From positions 1 to 10,419 of the forward strand of contig USNA01000016.1 of NCBI GenBank assembly GCA_900555955.1: 10,419 bases of DNA, written 5' to 3'. The notes below the pieces were generated by a model. The model saw only the letters and a program-made list of their open reading frames with translations. It was not told the origin of the DNA and did no database searches. Shown here one piece after another: positions 1 through 5,782 of this stretch (the stretch's first letter is position 1; each line of letters opens with the position of its first letter). This DNA is from an uncultured Collinsella sp. (GTDB lineage Bacteria > Actinomycetota > Coriobacteriia > Coriobacteriales > Coriobacteriaceae). Made by a program: the position numbers and the translations under genes.

Positions 1-184
1 TGGTGCGGGCGGGTGCTGCCGCGTCGAGGTGGGCGGCGTGACCAAGTTCGCTTGCGTCGACGGCCCCGACTTCGATGCCACCCTGGTCGACTGGGATGAC
101 CTTCGTGCCCGCCAGGCCGCTTACCGTTCCGAAGAGGGCGAGTCCCTCAAGGCCTATGAGGAAAAGAGCTGCGCATGCCACTAG
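1..184 (+). CDS. NfnA/SudB-like FAD/NAD-binding iron-sulfur flavoprotein, C-terminal end (partial)
   Basis: Only the last 60 codons are in the window, read from position 2 to the TAG at 182-184. The peptide after a short glycine/cysteine stretch reads CRVEVGG, then TKFACVDGPDFD and LVDWDDL, which matches the C-terminal [2Fe-2S] region of the sulfide dehydrogenase / dihydroorotate dehydrogenase-like electron transfer subunit (NfnA, SudB). In that family three Cys and one Asp hold the cluster. The second and third Cys are visible at codons 17-19 and 53-55, correctly spaced by 12 residues. The first Cys would fall at codon 8-10, which reads GGC (Gly). A tandem GCGG at 5-12 may have shifted the frame here (see findings). 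The gene overlaps gltA by 10 nt, the usual arrangement for this subunit pair. The family call is firm; whether the gene is intact cannot be judged from this fragment. Confidence 0.8.
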   Translation, partial: GAGGCCRVEVGGVTKFACVDGPDFDATLVDWDDLRARQAAYRSEEGESLKAYEEKSCACH

Positions 185-1566
185 TTAACGGTCGTTTCGT
201 TGCCGATATGAAGTCGCCCCGCACCCCCGATAACGAGGAGCCGGCTGCCGAGCGCGCCTGCGACTTCCGCCCCGTCGACAAGGGCTTCACCGAGGAGATG
301 GCGCTGGCCGAGGCCGAGCGCTGCCTCAACTGCAAGAAGCCGTTCTGTGTTGAGGGCTGCCCCGTCAACATCAACATCCCCCGCTTTATCGAGCAGATCC
401 GCGAGAAGGACTTCGGCGGCGCTCTCGATACCATCCGCGAGGACTCCATGCTTCCCGCCATCTGCGGCCGCGTCTGCCCGCAGGAAAACCAGTGCGAGGG
501 CAAGTGCATCCGTGGTAAGAAGTCCGAGCCCGTGGCCATCGGCCAGCTCGAGCGCTTCCTGGGTGACCGCCCCGAGCTCGCTTCCACGCCCAAGATGGCC
601 CCCAAGAACGGCAAGAAGGTCGCCGTCGTCGGCTCTGGCCCGTCCGGCATCACCTGCGCTGGCGAGCTCGCCCGTAACGGCTTTGACGTCACCGTCTTCG
701 AGGCATTCTTCACCGGCGGCGGCGTGCTGGTCTACGGCATCCCCGAGTTCCGTCTGCCCAAGGCAGTCGTCAAGCGCGAGATTGACGGCCTGGAGGACAT
801 GGGCGTCAAGTTTGAGTACAACTCCGTCGTGGGCAACATGGCCACGGCCGAGGAGCTGTTCGAGCAGGGCTTCGACGCCATCTACGTGGCGACTGGCGCC
901 GGCCTGCCCAAGTTCCTCAACGTCCCCGGCGAGAACCTGCCCAACGTCTTCTTCGCGAACGAGTACCTCACCCGCGTGAACCTGATGAAGGCCAACAAGT
1001 TCCCCGAGTACGACACCCCCACCAAGCACGGCAAGAACGTCGTCGTCTTTGGTGGCGGCAACGTGGCTATGGACGCCGTCCGTACCGCCAAGCGCCTGGG
1101 CGCCGAGCACGCCATCATCGCCTATCGTCGTACCGAGGATGAGATGCCCTGCCGTCGCGCTGAGCTGCACCATGCCAAGGCCGAGGGCGTCGAGGTTCTA
1201 CCGCTCGTCTCCCCGCTCGAGTTTGTCGCTGGCGAGGACGGCTCCGTGTGCGCCGTCAAGGTCCAGAAGATGGAGCTCGGCGAGCCCGACGAGTCCGGCC
1301 GCCGTCGCCCGGTGCCCATCGAGGGTGCCATCGAGGAGATCCCCTGCGACGTCGCGATCTCGGCTATCGGCACCAACGCCAACCCCTTCGCTGCCAAGAT
1401 CGGCGGCAAGATGGAGCTCAACAAGTGGGGCTACATCGTCGCCGACGAGGAGACCGGCCAGACCACCGATCCCCGCATCTGGGCCGGCGGCGACATCGTC
1501 ACCGGTGCGATGGGCGCCGGCAAGAAGGCCGCCGCTTCGATCACCAAGAGCCTGCTGGGCGAATAA
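175..1566 (+). CDS. gltA: NADPH-dependent glutamate synthase, GltA/NfnB-type flavoprotein subunit
   Basis: A 463-residue FAD- and NAD(P)-binding protein. The N-terminal part has two cysteine groups for [4Fe-4S] clusters: C50, C53, C58 and C62 (CLNCKKPFCVEGCP), then C97, C101, C107 and C111. An FAD dinucleotide fold starts at VVGSGPSG (about 151-158), a second nucleotide fold at VFGGGNVAMD (about 291-300, NADPH), and the FAD-closing AGGDIVTG lies near 437-444. This order is that of the glutamate synthase small-subunit family; full length is normal for homotetrameric GltA or NfnB. Because the preceding gene is an NfnA/SudB-like subunit overlapping by 10 nt, the protein more likely works in a two-subunit complex (electron-bifurcating NADH/ferredoxin:NADP+ oxidoreductase, or sulfide dehydrogenase) than as a true glutamate synthase; no large GltB-type amidotransferase subunit is nearby. 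The ATG at 175 has an AGGA about 12 nt upstream. An internal ATG at 208 is possible but less likely. Confidence 0.9.
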   Translation: MPLVNGRFVADMKSPRTPDNEEPAAERACDFRPVDKGFTEEMALAEAERCLNCKKPFCVEGCPVNINIPRFIEQIREKDFGGALDTIREDSMLPAICGRVCPQENQCEGKCIRGKKSEPVAIGQLERFLGDRPELASTPKMAPKNGKKVAVVGSGPSGITCAGELARNGFDVTVFEAFFTGGGVLVYGIPEFRLPKAVVKREIDGLEDMGVKFEYNSVVGNMATAEELFEQGFDAIYVATGAGLPKFLNVPGENLPNVFFANEYLTRVNLMKANKFPEYDTPTKHGKNVVVFGGGNVAMDAVRTAKRLGAEHAIIAYRRTEDEMPCRRAELHHAKAEGVEVLPLVSPLEFVAGEDGSVCAVKVQKMELGEPDESGRRRPVPIEGAIEEIPCDVAISAIGTNANPFAAKIGGKMELNKWGYIVADEETGQTTDPRIWAGGDIVTGAMGAGKKAAASITKSLLGE

Positions 1567-1594
1567 TCACCTACAGCACTAGCTACCAAACGGC

Positions 1595-1633
1595 AAAGTC
1601 CCCGTCGAGCACACGCCCGGCGGGGACTTTTTT
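1595..1633 (+). terminator. Rho-independent terminator of the NfnA-like/gltA operon
   Basis: A perfect 10-bp stem (AAAGTCCCCG at 1595-1604 with CGGGGACTTT at 1621-1630) and a 16-nt loop run into a TTTTTT tract at 1628-1633. It lies 29 nt after the gltA stop. On the opposite strand only a TTT followed by GCCG would trail the stem, so it is oriented to the + strand. Confidence 0.9.
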
Positions 1634-1650
1634 CTATGCCGGTCGACCGA

Positions 1651-1686
1651 CCACCACAAAGGTGTCTATCCCCTGTGGTGGTTTTT
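1651..1686 (+). terminator. second tandem Rho-independent terminator
   Basis: An 8-bp perfect stem (CCACCACA at 1651-1658 with TGTGGTGG at 1674-1681) is followed directly by TTTTT at 1682-1686, giving a + strand terminator about 20 nt after the first. An outer arm ACCGACCA (1646-1653) is complementary to TGGTCGGT (1686-1693) and competes for 1651-1653. It reaches the stop codon of the convergent cytidylate kinase-like gene. That outer pairing may give a weaker stop for the - strand transcript, but no T tract is seen on that side. Confidence 0.7.
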
Positions 1687-1692
1687 GGTCGG

Positions 1693-2316
1693 TTAAGCCT
1701 TGAGTTGCGCCACTTTGTAGCGGTAGGCGGCGGCGATAACGTCTTTACAGCCCTCGCGTCCCAACTTGGCGCGGTTGACGACGATGTCTTTACCACTCGT
1801 CATCTTCCACTTTCCGGCACTGTAGCGCTTATAGAACGCCTCGCGCGCCTTCTGCTGCTGCTTGACCAGCTTGGCGCCCTTCTTTTTGTTAAGGCCACGC
1901 TTTTTGCGCACGATCTCGACGCGGTCCTCAAAGGGGGCTGTCACCAACACGGCAATGTGGTTGGGGTTGTTACGCAGTAGGTAATCGGACAGACGGCCTT
2001 CGATAATGCAGCTCTCGGTCTCGCCCAGATCCAAAATCACCTGGCTCATCTTTTGAAACAACTTATCCGAGTACGAACGCGCATCGTAGCGGTCGGGCAG
2101 AAACGCCATGTTCTCCACGGCCAGGCGCTCGTCGTAGGCAGCCATCTTGTCGAGCGACTCGCCCGCGCGCAGCGACGCACGCACCAGCAGCTCGTTATCG
2201 TACAGTGGAATCCCCAACTCGTCGGCAAGCATGCGACCAATCTCGTGGCCCTCGGCGCCAAAGTCGCGCGCGATGGTAATGACCACAGGACTCTTCTTAT
2301 TCACCAGATCGCTCAT
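1693..2316 (-). CDS. cytidylate kinase-like family protein
   Basis: A 207-residue protein beginning VVITIARDFGAEGHEIG, the modified nucleotide-binding loop of the cytidylate kinase-like family (Pfam Cytidylate_kin2), where the usual GxxGxGKS of true CMP kinase is replaced by a G-x-x-G-x-x-I-G pattern. After it come IPLYDNELL, a central CIIEGRLSDYLL, and a basic lid-like stretch (VRKKRGLNKKKGAKLVKQQQ) leading to AFYKRYSAGKW, all in the family's order. The family is widespread in anaerobes; its substrate is generally not known, and this is not the essential Cmk enzyme. The ATG at 2316 has GAGAAAGGA about 7 nt upstream. It follows the ABC importer genes in the same direction after a 76-nt gap that holds a terminator-like hairpin, so it may be expressed by read-through or from an unseen promoter. 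Family call firm, function open. Confidence 0.85.
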   Translation of the reverse strand: MSDLVNKKSPVVITIARDFGAEGHEIGRMLADELGIPLYDNELLVRASLRAGESLDKMAAYDERLAVENMAFLPDRYDARSYSDKLFQKMSQVILDLGETESCIIEGRLSDYLLRNNPNHIAVLVTAPFEDRVEIVRKKRGLNKKKGAKLVKQQQKAREAFYKRYSAGKWKMTSGKDIVVNRAKLGREGCKDVIAAAYRYKVAQLKA

Positions 2317-2338
2317 CGCGATTCCTTTCTCACAGATG

Positions 2339-2366
2339 AGAAAAAGGCTGTATATCGCCTTTTCCC
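2339..2366 (-). terminator. A/U-tract hairpin between the ABC importer operon and the kinase-like gene
   Basis: On the - strand AAAAGGC (2363-2357) pairs with GCCTTTT (2348-2342) around an 8-nt loop, extended by three outer pairs with two G-U wobbles (2364-2366 with 2339-2341). The T run of the right arm acts as the U tract. It begins 26 nt after the second permease stop and fits a terminator or partial attenuator for the importer operon. The A/T-rich stem could also work on the + strand. Confidence 0.65.
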
Positions 2367-2392
2367 ACGATAGCGTACCAGGGAAAGCCAGG

Positions 2393-3031
2393 TTATGCGG
2401 CTACGATACGGCGCTGATACGCTCTCACCAGCAGCGAGATACCAAAGTTGAGCACAAAGTACATCGCAAACACCAGGCCGCAGAGCATAAGCACCTGCGA
2501 CAGGTCGATCGCATGGGCCATCACGACGTTTGCCGTGTACATGAGCTCGGCCACGTTAATGCCCGAAAGATACGAGCTGTCCTTAATGACGGTCGTGCAT
2601 TGGCTAAACAGCGCCGGAATGATCGTCTTAAACGTCTGCGGCAGAATGATGTAGCGCATGGTGGCAAAGAAGCCGAAGCCCTGGCTCTGCGCTGCCTCAA
2701 ACTGGCCGCGCGGAATCGAGTTGAGGCCGCCGCGCACAATCTCGGCCATAACAGCGCTGGTAAACAGCGTAAAGGCGATGGTCGAAATCACAATGTCCAA
2801 ACCCTGCACCGTAAAGTAGATAAACAGAATCCACAGCAGGTTCGGCGTGCAACGGAACAGCTCGATATAGGCGCTCACCAAAATACGGAACGGGCGGGGC
2901 GCATAGCTTTTAACGAGCGCCAGCACCGTGCCAAAAATGAGCGAGAAAAAGATCGACAGCGCCGAGATCTCGATCGTCTTAACAAAGCCGCCCCAAATGT
3001 AGAGCAGGTTGGTCGCGTTGAAGATTTCCAT
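2393..3031 (-). CDS. polar amino acid ABC transporter permease, HisM/GlnP type (second permease)
   Basis: A 212-residue inner membrane protein with hydrophobic segments near 10-40, 62-98 and 180-203. The EAA loop that contacts the ATPase is clear: IPRGQFEAAQSQGF at about 106-119, followed by RYIILPQTFKTIIPAL. This is the His/Glu/Gln/Arg/opine permease family (TIGR01726 type). It is the last importer gene. Its ATG at 3031 starts 3 nt after the stop of the first permease gene, and a strong GAGGAGG lies in the end of that upstream gene, so the two are translationally coupled. The two permeases share the PRGQxEAAQSQGF loop and probably form a heterodimeric channel. Substrate (glutamate, glutamine, aspartate or similar) is inferred from the family only. 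Confidence 0.93.
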   Translation of the reverse strand: MEIFNATNLLYIWGGFVKTIEISALSIFFSLIFGTVLALVKSYAPRPFRILVSAYIELFRCTPNLLWILFIYFTVQGLDIVISTIAFTLFTSAVMAEIVRGGLNSIPRGQFEAAQSQGFGFFATMRYIILPQTFKTIIPALFSQCTTVIKDSSYLSGINVAELMYTANVVMAHAIDLSQVLMLCGLVFAMYFVLNFGISLLVRAYQRRIVAA

Positions 3032-3034
3032 GCG

Positions 3035-3781
3035 CTAGGCCTCCTCTACGTTGTCGAGCCCCAGCTCGGCCAGGCTCACGCCGCGCGGACGCTCCTTGGA
3101 GCGGCGCTCGAGCCACTGCACCAGCATGGCGAGCGGAAAGCAGATGATGAAGTACATAAGGCAGCAGACGATGTATCCCTGCAGGTAACCGTACAGACTC
3201 ACAAAGTTGTCGGAACGGTACATAAGGTCGCCGCCGGCCACAAGCGCCAGCACCGACGTGTTCTTGACCAGGTTGAGCGCCTGGTTACACAGCGGCGGCA
3301 GAATGATCTTGAACGTCTGGGGCAGCACGATGTACCAGTACGCCTGCGCACGGGTAAAGCCCTGGCTCTGGGCCGCCTCCATCTGACCGCGCGGAACCGC
3401 CTCGATACCAGTGCGGATGACCTCCGAAATGTAGGCCGCGTGATACAGGCCCACACCCAAGAAGCCCAGCACGAACGGCGCGATGCGCACCGGCTGGTCG
3501 GCACCGGTTATGGCCTGCAAAAACTGCGGACCGGCCATGTACATAAAGAGCACCTGCACGGGCAACGGGGTGTTCTGGTAAAACTCCACGTACACGCGGC
3601 TTATGGCGCGCAGCACGCGCGAGCGAGTGGTAGAGAACACGCCCAGCAGCGTGCCCAGCACCAGCGACAGCAGCAGACCGGCAACGACCACTTGCAGCGT
3701 CACGCCAAAGCCCTCCCAGAAGGGCCCCATGTTTTGAAATGTCGTCGACCAACGGTCGGCGTCAAACAATCCTTCGAGCAT
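3035..3781 (-). CDS. polar amino acid ABC transporter permease, HisM/GlnP type (first permease)
   Basis: A 248-residue membrane protein with hydrophobic segments near 22-49, 66-84, 98-118, 158-186 and 203-223. The ATPase-contacting EAA loop is VPRGQMEAAQSQGFTRAQAYWYIVLPQ at about 129-155, typical of the TIGR01726 family. The C-terminal tail is charged and cytoplasmic. The frame is open a further 61 codons into the preceding gene, but the ATG at 3781 is chosen because AAGGAAGGA sits about 5 nt upstream and because the protein then begins MLEGLFDADRW, just ahead of the first membrane segment. It lies 25 nt after the binding protein gene and 3 nt before the second permease gene. It would form the membrane channel with that second permease. 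Confidence 0.93.
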   Translation of the reverse strand: MLEGLFDADRWSTTFQNMGPFWEGFGVTLQVVVAGLLLSLVLGTLLGVFSTTRSRVLRAISRVYVEFYQNTPLPVQVLFMYMAGPQFLQAITGADQPVRIAPFVLGFLGVGLYHAAYISEVIRTGIEAVPRGQMEAAQSQGFTRAQAYWYIVLPQTFKIILPPLCNQALNLVKNTSVLALVAGGDLMYRSDNFVSLYGYLQGYIVCCLMYFIICFPLAMLVQWLERRSKERPRGVSLAELGLDNVEEA

Positions 3782-3806
3782 TTGATTCCTTCCTTGGACG
3801 ATGTGC

Positions 3807-4682
3807 CTATACAAGACCCCAGGTCTTGACCTCTTGATCGAGCCAGCCATCGGCCAGGCGATCGCAAACCACCTGATCGACCACAGCCGAAAGGTCGCAG
3901 CCCTTCTTGGTCGCCACGCCGTAGCCCTGCTCGCCAAACTTGACCTCGGGCTGCAGCAGCTCAACGGTCTCGTTCATGTAACCAGCCAGCGTGGAGCGGT
4001 CCATGGCAAAGACGTCGATATTGCCGGCGTCGAGCGAGCTCTTGATGATGGGGTAGCCGCTAAAGGCCCTAAACTCGGGCTTGCAGCTAAAGCCGTTGTC
4101 CTTGATCATCTGCTCGATCAGGCCCTGCGTGGTGGCACCCTGGCTCACGCCAATGACCTTGCCGTCCAGGTCCTCAATCGAGGTAAAGCCCGAACGCTTC
4201 TTGACCATGAGTCCCACGTAGTCGGTGCGGTACGGCGTCGAGAAATCCCAGCTCTTCTTGCGCTCGTCGGTGATGGTGTAGGTCGCCGCGACCACGTCGA
4301 GTTGGCCGTTATCAATCAGCGGGCCGCGCGTCTTGGGTGTCACATCGGTAAATTCGACAAGCTCCTGGGCACGGGCCTCCTTGTAGCTCACGCCAAAGAC
4401 GGCAGCGGCGATCTGGTAGCACAAATCGACTTCCATGCCCTCAAAGCGACCCTTGGCGGTGTCGTAATAGCCATAGCCGGGAACATCTTTCTTAACGCCG
4501 GCATTCAGATGGCCACGCGACTTGATGGCCGCAAGCTTGGACCCCTTGTCGGAGCCCTCGCCGCTGGTGGAGTTGCCGCAACCGGCAAGCGCGGTCCCCG
4601 TCAGCGCAAGCATGCCGGCACCCGCCAGCTGCAAAAAGTGACGGCGCGACACGGCCGCCCTCGTCATATCCGTCATGTCCAT
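3807..4682 (-). CDS. amino acid ABC transporter substrate-binding lipoprotein (Tat-like signal)
   Basis: A 291-residue type 3 periplasmic-binding-fold protein (SBP_bac_3). The N-terminus has a twin-arginine pattern SRRHFLQLAGAG (R13-R14), a hydrophobic stretch, then lipobox LAGC with C35 as the predicted lipid-modified cysteine and a Ser/Gly-rich linker. The mature part contains RGHLNAGVKKDVPGYGYYD, GMEVDLCYQIAAAVFG, LDVVAATYTITDERKKSWDFSTPY and DVFAMDRSTLAGYM, all characteristic of Glu/Asp/Gln-binding proteins. It would capture a polar amino acid outside the membrane and deliver it to the two permeases. It begins 8 nt after the ATPase gene. The start is uncertain: GTG at 4685 and ATGs at 4682, 4676 and 4667 are all in frame with no strong ribosome binding site to decide; all keep the Tat motif and lipobox. 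Exact ligand not determined. Confidence 0.92.
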   Translation of the reverse strand: MDMTDMTRAAVSRRHFLQLAGAGMLALTGTALAGCGNSTSGEGSDKGSKLAAIKSRGHLNAGVKKDVPGYGYYDTAKGRFEGMEVDLCYQIAAAVFGVSYKEARAQELVEFTDVTPKTRGPLIDNGQLDVVAATYTITDERKKSWDFSTPYRTDYVGLMVKKRSGFTSIEDLDGKVIGVSQGATTQGLIEQMIKDNGFSCKPEFRAFSGYPIIKSSLDAGNIDVFAMDRSTLAGYMNETVELLQPEVKFGEQGYGVATKKGCDLSAVVDQVVCDRLADGWLDQEVKTWGLV

Positions 4683-4690
4683 CACCGTGC

Positions 4691-5422
4691 CTAGTGCAGA
4701 ATCTTGGACAGGAACTCGCGGCAGCGCGGGTTCTCGGGGTTATCGAAGAAGTGCTCGGGTGTGCCCTCCTCCAGGATACGGCCGTCCTCCATAAAGATGA
4801 CGCGGTCGGCCACCTGGCGCGCAAAGCCCATCTCGTGCGTCACGCAGATCATGGTGATGTCCTCCTGCGCGAGCTCAATCATAACGTCCAGGACTTCCTG
4901 GACCATCTCGGGGTCGAGCGCCGAGGTCGGTTCGTCAAACAGGATGATGGGCTGCTTAGTGCACAGGGCACGGGCGATGGCGATGCGCTGCTGCTGACCT
5001 CCCGAGAGGTTCTGCGGATACTCGCCGGCCTTATGCGCCATGCCGACGCGCTTGAGCGCGGCGATGGCGATCTCGGTCGCCTCCTCTTTGCTCTTCTTTT
5101 GCAGCTTGATGGGCGCGAGCGTCAGGTTGCCCAACACCGTCATGTTGGGATACAGGTTGAACTGCTGAAACACCATGGAGCTGTACTTGCGAGCCATCTC
5201 CAGGTGGTTCTTTTTGGTGAGCGGCGTACCGTCGATGACGACCTCGCCCGATGTGGGCTCCTCAAGATAATCGACACAACGGATGAGCGTCGACTTACCC
5301 GAGCCGGAAGGCCCAATCATTACGAGCTTCTCGCCGCGCTTGACGGTGAGGTTGATATCTTTGAGCACATGCAGGTCGCCAAAGTACTTGTTGAGATGCT
5401 TAATCTCGATCATGTCTGCCAT
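4691..5422 (-). CDS. amino acid ABC transporter ATP-binding protein, GlnQ type
   Basis: A 243-residue ATPase with every expected motif: Walker [10 protein letters not shown] (37-45), Q-loop VFQQF (84-88), signature LSGGQQQR (139-146), Walker B IILFDEP (159-165) with SALD D-loop, and switch histidine H196 in VTHEMGF. The tight match to GlnQ/HisP polar amino acid importers ([33 protein letters not shown]) and the three genes behind it define a four-gene importer operon. It hydrolyses ATP on the inner face of the membrane and contacts the EAA loops of both permeases. The ATG at 5422 is preceded by GGGAAGGG; an ATG three codons later (MIEIKHL) is an alternative. It is the first gene of the operon. 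Confidence 0.95.
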   Translation of the reverse strand: MADMIEIKHLNKYFGDLHVLKDINLTVKRGEKLVMIGPSGSGKSTLIRCVDYLEEPTSGEVVIDGTPLTKKNHLEMARKYSSMVFQQFNLYPNMTVLGNLTLAPIKLQKKSKEEATEIAIAALKRVGMAHKAGEYPQNLSGGQQQRIAIARALCTKQPIILFDEPTSALDPEMVQEVLDVMIELAQEDITMICVTHEMGFARQVADRVIFMEDGRILEEGTPEHFFDNPENPRCREFLSKILH

Positions 5423-5457
5423 GAATGTCCCTTCCCTGCGTTTACATGAGTTGCACT

Positions 5458-5486
5458 ATTGTACGGAAAGAACCACGTTTCCGCAG
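5458..5486 (-). promoter_or_regulatory. possible promoter of the ABC importer operon
   Basis: On the - strand TACAAT (5463-5458) resembles a -10 box, 35 nt upstream of the ATPase gene ATG. At 17-nt spacing the -35 position reads CTGCGG (5486-5481), a poor match, so this is only a candidate. Confidence 0.3.
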
Positions 5487-5530
5487 CCCACACTACATTC
5501 CCGTAAAGAACCCGCAATCTTCCCCCTAGT

Positions 5531-5593
5531 CATTGGGGACAGACTTAAATGAGTGCCCAATGAGTGGGTACTCATTTAAGCCTGTCCCCAATG
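5531..5593. repeat. long GGGGACAG-core palindrome
   Basis: The left arm (5531-5558, CATTGGGGACAG then A then CTTAAATGAGTGCCC) pairs with the right arm (5566-5593) at 27 of 28 positions, one of them a G-U pair, with a single mismatch A5543/C5581 and a 7-nt loop. No T tract follows on either strand, so it is not a normal terminator. CCCAATGAGT is present twice (5556-5565, 5587-5596). The GGGGACAG core is shared with the repeats at 7581-7690, which suggests a dispersed element. Confidence 0.85.
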
Positions 5594-5639
5594 AGTACCG
5601 AAAATAATACAACCGCCCTTGTTGAGCATGAGTCAGCGA

Positions 5640-5738
5640 AAACCCGTACACGCGAGCAAGGTAACGTGAAATGAAAGGGCGCAGACCTTATGGTCGCGCC
5701 CTTGAAATTGAACGTCAGATTGCCGCGTGTACGGGTTT
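5640..5738. repeat. 99-nt nested imperfect hairpin (MITE-like or structured RNA)
   Basis: The outer arms are a perfect 15-bp inverted repeat, AAACCCGTACACGCG (5640-5654) with CGCGTGTACGGGTTT (5724-5738). The two 20-nt linkers are also partly complementary (GCAA/TTGC, ACGT/ACGT, AAT/ATT in register). The centre is a strong hairpin: AAGGGCGC (5675-5682) with GCGCCCTT (5696-5703), a bulged A, then GACC/GGTC around TTAT. About 39 pairs form in all. It has no coding capacity of note and no match that I recognise. Confidence 0.8.
5675..5703 (-). terminator. possible terminator of the foldase-yqeY operon
   Basis: The 12-bp core of the nested hairpin, read on the - strand, ends GCGCCCTT followed by TCATTTC, a weak T-rich tail. 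It lies 80 nt after the yqeY stop. The tail is imperfect, so termination is only a possibility. Confidence 0.35.
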
Positions 5739-5751
5739 GCAGCGTCGAGCC

Positions 5752-5779
5752 GTTACGCGGTTTGGTAAAACCGCGTAAC
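5752..5779. repeat. perfect 12-bp hairpin behind yqeY
   Basis: GTTACGCGGTTT (5752-5763) and AAACCGCGTAAC (5768-5779) enclose a GGTA tetraloop, ending 3 nt from the yqeY stop codon. There is no T tract on either strand. It may protect the 3' end of the transcript or be part of the neighbouring repeat cluster. Confidence 0.75.
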
Positions 5780-5782
5780 AAA

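Larger units (their letters stand above)
5423..5782. other. 360-nt intergenic region with three inverted-repeat structures and the importer operon promoter
   Basis: No convincing gene is present. It holds, from left to right, the leader and likely promoter of the importer operon (5423-5530), a 28-position palindrome with a GGGGACAG core (5531-5593), a 99-nt nested imperfect hairpin (5640-5738) and a perfect 12-bp hairpin (5752-5779). Reading frames that run into the first palindrome from either side end in the same IGDRLK-stop peptide because the arms are complementary; these are artefacts of the repeat. The downstream end of the yqeY operon transcript enters from the right. Confidence 0.75.

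Noticed and set aside
181..1173. A 330-codon open frame on the - strand opposite gltA
   Set aside because: Leu/Val/Gly/Asp-rich mirror of a GC-rich gene, with no motif; gltA is certain on the + strand.
2147..3829. A 560-codon open frame on the + strand
   Set aside because: It runs antisense to both permease genes and the end of the kinase-like gene. The translation is Arg/His/Gln-rich with no recognisable domain, and the - strand genes there have clear motifs and ribosome binding sites.
3782..3964. Upstream extension of the first permease gene
   Set aside because: The extra 61 codons overlap the binding protein gene and are Arg/Ser/Trp-rich; AAGGAAGGA before the ATG at 3781 gives the better start.
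3801..5449. Two long + strand frames (3801-4694 and 4694-5449)
   Set aside because: They are antisense to the binding protein and ATPase genes and show only composition-driven sequence.
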